This document shows positions 59,580 to 64,000 of a DNA stretch of 64,000 nucleotides, one piece after another. The stretch comes from Dioscorea cayenensis subsp. rotundata. Lineage: Eukaryota > Streptophyta > Magnoliopsida > Dioscoreales > Dioscoreaceae. Each line of letters begins with the position of its first letter. Within the stretch, counting starts at the first letter, position 1. The position numbers and the translations under genes are program-made. Below the pieces are notes generated by a model. The model had not been told where the DNA came from. It searched no databases and was given only the letters and a program-made list of their open reading frames with translations. Location: assembly GCF_009730915.1 (NCBI RefSeq), contig NC_052474.1:5925501-5989500 (forward strand). Direction: 5' to 3'.

Positions 59580-61887
59580 CCGACCATGAGATTCCTCTGC
59601 AATTCTCGTGAGAACTACTCTGACTCGCATGCAGAACCACGCAATGCTCGGCCTCCTCGTGGCGGATCTCGCGGGAGCTTCTCCGGCAAACACCGCAGGA
59701 CCTCTCGCCCTCAGACCTCACACCCCCTCCCACCCTACAGAAACCTCTCTTCTCAGCACATTCTAGCTCCGCAGAACTCTCAATTCCCCAAGAACTCTCC
59801 GGTGAGAGAGGGCACCACCTATGCTGATGCTACTCGATCCCTGCCGTTGGAACCTTTAGCCACCTCCCACCCCTCTCCCCTGAAGAGAAGACGTTCACCG
59901 GACTCTGCAGAGCGATGCTCTAAATGCTTGAGAACTGGTCATAGGGCTGATGAATGTCGTCACCAGCTCACCGGCAAACGTTGCTCCGGCGCCGGCCACA
60001 TTGCCATCCGCTGCCCTCTCCGTTCTCCTCCTCTTCGTCCTGACTCCAAGAAGCCCAGAATCCGCTCTAAAAACTTCTCTCTAGAAACCTCCCACTCGAA
60101 CCCCAAACCTCGGAGTTCTACCTCTGAGCTCAAACCTCTCCTCCATATTCCTGCGAGACCTAACAAGACCTCTCTCCGAGTCTCACTACCTATCACTGAA
60201 GCAATTCTAAAGTCGAAGGAAGATCTGAAGAAGATGGTGATCATCAGGGTTTTATCCGGTAATGCCAGCGTCCGCTCTCTTCATGACTCGCTCCCTCAGT
60301 GCTTGAACACCGATCTCTGCGAGCACATCACCCCCTTCAACAACGATTTTATCCTCACTTTATCTTCCTCCAAAGATGCAGCAACGGCCGTGAAGAGAAG
60401 CCCTATAACTCTTATCACTACCCATGGTCCTTGCTGCATAACTCTTTCACACTGGACCGCCGAATTGGCTCCCACGCGGTGGCCGCCGGTAACTATAACT
60501 GGATCAGGATCACGAACCTCCCCCTCCACTGCTGGAACTGGGATTCCATCGTTGACATTCTCAAACCAATTGGAGATTTAATTTATGTTCAGAAGAAGGA
60601 GCGCGTTACCTTAGAGCATCTCCGAACTCTCGTGAGACTTAAATCCTCGATCTCCTTCCACTGGAGATCACCGTGGGACGTCGGAGTTAGGAGTTTCATC
60701 AGTAAAACTTGAAGATGACGGCGTTCATACTCTCCGCTCCAAGCTTGTGCAAGGCCCGACGCCCTCACCCTCCGGCTCATCTCCGATCCGCTCGACCCTC
60801 CAGAGAACCCCCACCCTATGTGCCCAAATCCGATAAGGGCAAAGCACCTTTGGTGCAACCTCCCGTAGATATCCCTACTGGCAAGGCCGTTGAGCACTGC
60901 TCCAGCCTCGGCCTCTCTACTGGGAGCACCGTTTGCGGATCTCAGGGAGGTTCTTTGCTTCCTTCCGGTGACCGGCTGATTGCCGGAACCCCTGAGCTCC
61001 CATCGGCATCTCGCGAGTGCGCAGGGGGACAGCTTGCACTGTCGCCATGCAGTGGAGACGTGATGGAGGTGCCTTCTACGGCCGTCCACCTGCCTCGTGA
61101 TGATCTCCCATCCATCCGATTTGGAACCTTGCCCTCGTCCTCTCTGCCTCGTGATCAGGCCCCCCGAGATTCCTGCACTCCACGTGATTGTGTCTCTGAT
61201 TCTCCAGAGAAGCTCCGAGATGATATTCCCTCCGATCGGCCAGCGCTTCGTAATCAACACTCTGATCAAAATCCCACTCTCCAATCTGATGAGATGCCTC
61301 GAGATTCATCTAGCCTTGATCACAACTCTCTCACCTCTTTAAAGCTTTCCTTGCCTCGTGATAAGAGCACACCGGATCTTCTCTCTGACACAGATTTATC
61401 CTTTCAAAATAAGCAACATTCTAAATCACTTAACAATTTATCTGACAAGGCACCACTACCAAGTGATTTTCACACTTCACAACCTTACCCTGATTGTGGT
61501 CAGGGCCCCTCTCTTGAATCTGCTTTACAAGGAATTACCCCTTCTCACCTGCAAGATAACCCTCCAATTATACCTATCCCTGAGGGTTATAAATGGATCT
61601 TCTTTTATGGAGGATGGACCCTGGTGCCCTGCATCAACTCTGAGAAATTCTATGATCTTGATCCCATTCCACAGATTTCCCCAGAAGATAACTATTCTGA
61701 TGAAGAACTTCTCGACTGGGGGGAAGATGAGACCTTTCTTGACCAGGACATGGCTGATCCTGATTTCCTCCCTGAAGACAACTGCATCGGTCAGGAGGAT
61801 CATATCTCCTCACACTTTGACTCTGCACCAGTAATTCCTGAGCTCCCTAAAGATTTCTCAAAACATTTCCATACCAGTCCCAAATAA
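59580..61887 (+). pseudogene. LINE ORF1 (gag-like, zinc knuckle, proline-rich tail), frameshifted
   Basis: The first open segment (59574-60581) carries a basic Pro/Arg/Ser-rich N-terminus and a CCHC zinc knuckle CSKCLRTGHRADEC near 59930. A second knuckle has lost its second Cys (RCSGAGHIAIRC). Similarity to the DUF4283-like domain (SFTLDRRIGSH...NWIRITNLPLHCWNW) continues in another frame at about 60440-60700, so there is a frameshift near 60400. A third open segment (60709-61887) is Ser/Pro/Asp-rich, with repeated LPRD/MPRD words and an acidic end. Function: nucleic-acid-binding chaperone in LINE RNPs. Not expected to be functional. Confidence 0.8.
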
Positions 61888-62279
61888 CTCAGAAGAAGCG
61901 AGAGACCCAAGAAACCATCAGGACGATGGAATGAAGACGCTGGGTTCGTTCCCCATCCCCCTCGATCTTCCAAGAAGAAAACCCCTGAAGATCCACGAGA
62001 AGGTACGCCCTCAATCATTAATTCTGTTTTTTCATCCTGGTCAGATGCTCAAATTATTAATTACAGTAATTCCTGTGGCATTAATTTTCTTGGGTCCCCT
62101 AATCACAAAAAAAAATGCATAGACAAAATCAGGTCTACCGAAGCTGATAGGAACTCCAAATGCCTTACAGCCCTTGAGTCTCCTCCGAGACCTATTTAGA
62201 CATTCCCTGTTTTCATGATAATTTTTATCTTTCGAATGTCGAGGTCTTCAGCGCACCTTCTAAACGCCATTTAGTGAAA

Positions 62280-64000
62280 GATGTTATCTCTAACTCCAAA
62301 GCGGACATCGCTCCCGCCTCCAAGAATCAAACTCCAAAAACATCCATTGCTCTCTTTGGAGAACAATCGGAGGCTCCAGAATTGACTCTTTTGATTTCTT
62401 ACCAGCCCATGGCTCCGCTGGTGGAATTATTATCGCCTGGAATAGCTCGCTTCTAGTCGGTAATCTCTTTCATAAAAGGATCCTTTTTCCATCTCCATCA
62501 ACTTCACTAATCGCTCCGATAACTCCTCCTGGATCTGTTCTAGCGTCTACGGACCTAATCCTAGATCCTTAAGACCCAACTTCTGGAATGAACTCCGAAT
62601 ATTAAGAAACCTCATTACATCTCCCTGGATTATCTGTGGCGACTTTAATACTATCTTTTCCTTTGAAGATAAAAACCTTGGTATTTCTAACCCTAGAGAT
62701 ATCACCTCCTCCCAGAACCTCCTTCGCGATCTTGACCTAATCGATCCCCTTATAAATGGGAGAAAATTCACTTGGACCAATGGACAAGCTAACCCTATAT
62801 GGATCCGACTTGACAGATTTCTCTACTCGCATGATTGGACTTCCTTATTTCCCAGAACCAATCAATTTGACCTTCCTAGATTCGGCTCAGATCACTCTCC
62901 TATCTGCCTCGAATTTGGAAACCACTTTAAGCGCCCCCGGCTGTTCAAATTCGAGAAGTTCTGGTACACCAATCACCACCTCACCAGCCTCATTCGTGAT
63001 TGGTGGCTAGAACTAAACCCGGTTGGCTGCGGAGCGTTTGTCATATCCAAAAAATTGGCTCTACTTAAATCCAAACTCCGAACATGGTCCAGGAACACTT
63101 TTCAAGCCCCTAAGATCCTTAAATGCAATCTCCTCGCTGAACTTCACTCCATTGATATCATTGGTGAATCGAGACCTCTTTCTGAGGAAGAGTCTTTCCG
63201 CCTTTCTCAAATTCGTTCTGAATTATATAACATTTTAAATCAGGAAGAGATTTATTGGAAACAACGATCCAGAATTACCTGGCTTAAGGAAGGAGACTCC
63301 AATACCAAATTCTTCCACCAGGTTGCTAATGGCAGGAGAAATAAAAATTTTATCCCTCGTATTCTTCAGGATAGCAGTTGGATCTCTGGTAACGAACATA
63401 TTGGAAGATTTTTTTCCAATCACTACCGCTCGGTTTTCGGTACTGCTTTGTCAAACAGATTTCTCCTAGACTGGCACTACCTCTTCGGCTACAAGGAAAG
63501 AATTGATCTTTCCCATCTTGAATTACCTTTCTCCCCTGACGAGATCAAACTTGCCGTCTTTGGTCTTCATCCCGACAAATCCCCTGGTCTGGACGGCTTC
63601 CCTATTTTTTTCTTTCAAAAACATTGGACCATTCTTCAACCCTCAATTGTCAAACTTTGCGAGGACTTTTATGAGGGAACCATTAAACTCGAGCGTATTA
63701 ACTAGATTCACATTGCCCTCATCGCTAAAAACAACTCGCCCTGCACTGTTTCGGACTTTCGCCCCATCAGTCTTATCAATTCCACATGTAAAATCATCTC
63801 CAAAATTCTTGCCAACCGTTTAAGTTCGGTTATCAGTTTGCTTATTGATGACTCACAATCTGGATTCATCAAGGGCAGGTGTATCGCTGAGAACATTGTT
63901 GGCGCTCAAGAAGTCATTTTTAACCTTCAAAAAAGAAAACGTCTGGGTCACATTTTCAAAGTGGACTTTGCTAAAGCCTTTGACTCCATTGATTGGAACT
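62280..64000 (+). pseudogene. LINE ORF2 (endonuclease and reverse transcriptase), broken and partial
   Basis: APE-like endonuclease segments in at least two frames (AGGIIIAWNSS near 62410, GDFNTIFSFED near 62640, SDHSPI near 62890) precede an RT whose longest open stretch is 63055-63705. It ends at a TAG where the family has an aromatic residue before IALI, after which the same frame continues to the window edge, reaching the first catalytic Asp region FAKAFDSIDW. The remaining RT, zf-RVT and RNase H would lie to the right. Confidence 0.88.

Larger units (their letters stand above)
59515..64000 (+). mobile_element. Large degenerate LINE (L1-like), running off the right edge
   Basis: A gag-like ORF1 region (about 59574-61887) is followed by ORF2 endonuclease (about 62370-62930) and reverse transcriptase (about 63200 to the end). 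ORF2 evidence: IICGDFNTIF and FGSDHSPICLEF for the APE-type endonuclease; EGDSNTKFFH, LHPDKSPGLDGF, DFRPISLIN and VDFAKAFDSIDW for the RT. The frame is broken repeatedly (near 62470, 63010 and a TAG at 63703). The 5' end is approximate; the 3' end lies outside the window. Confidence 0.9.

Noticed and set aside
60589-61284. 231-residue minus-strand ORF opposite the LINE ORF1
   Set aside because: Antisense shadow of a GC-rich LINE segment; no domain recognised.

Overview
This is nuclear DNA of a flowering plant. The evidence is multi-exon genes with plant-type introns, plant-specific families (clade A PP2C with its Trp lock, REM-type B3 proteins, a PLS-class PPR, an NDL protein, a plastid histidine-biosynthesis enzyme), and nested Copia, LINE, SINE, hAT and Stowaway elements. 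I could not fix the species; a non-grass monocot is only a guess. No operon, CRISPR array, phage or plasmid feature was seen.

Left part (1-15.4 kb), single-copy housekeeping genes: the 5' two-thirds of an aminoalcoholphosphotransferase gene on the minus strand (AAPT, Kennedy pathway, with a 10-nt microexon); head to head with it HISN3 (BBMII isomerase, histidine synthesis); a small HAD phosphatase of the PHOSPHO/PS2 type; and an 11-exon N-MYC-downregulated-like (NDL) gene on the minus strand.

Middle (15.4-43 kb): AT-rich DNA with a SINE-like unit; a complete but dead Ty1/Copia element with LTRs, PBS, PPT and a 5-bp target duplication; a second SINE; a PLS-class PPR pseudogene; the decayed end of a PP2A B55 gene; a gap of exactly 1000 Ns; the C-terminal half of MMS19 (Fe-S protein assembly factor), with a Stowaway MITE in one intron; and an intron-containing RPS24 pseudogene.

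Right part (43-64 kb): an intact clade A PP2C gene with ABRE-like G-boxes upstream; a 5'-truncated LINE; two tandem REM/B3 genes that share a GC-AG intron; between them a LINE remnant split by two hAT-like MITEs; an hAT-like element with a perfect 8-bp target duplication; and a large degenerate LINE running off the right edge.

The genes are unrelated in function. The main interest is genome evolution: microexon and non-canonical splicing, a tandem duplication dated relatively by transposon insertions, several stages of pseudogene decay, and an assembly gap that hides the 5' ends of two genes. I found no credible new biological system. Exon coordinates were derived by hand from splice signals, reading-frame continuity and family similarity recalled from memory; no database search was run.
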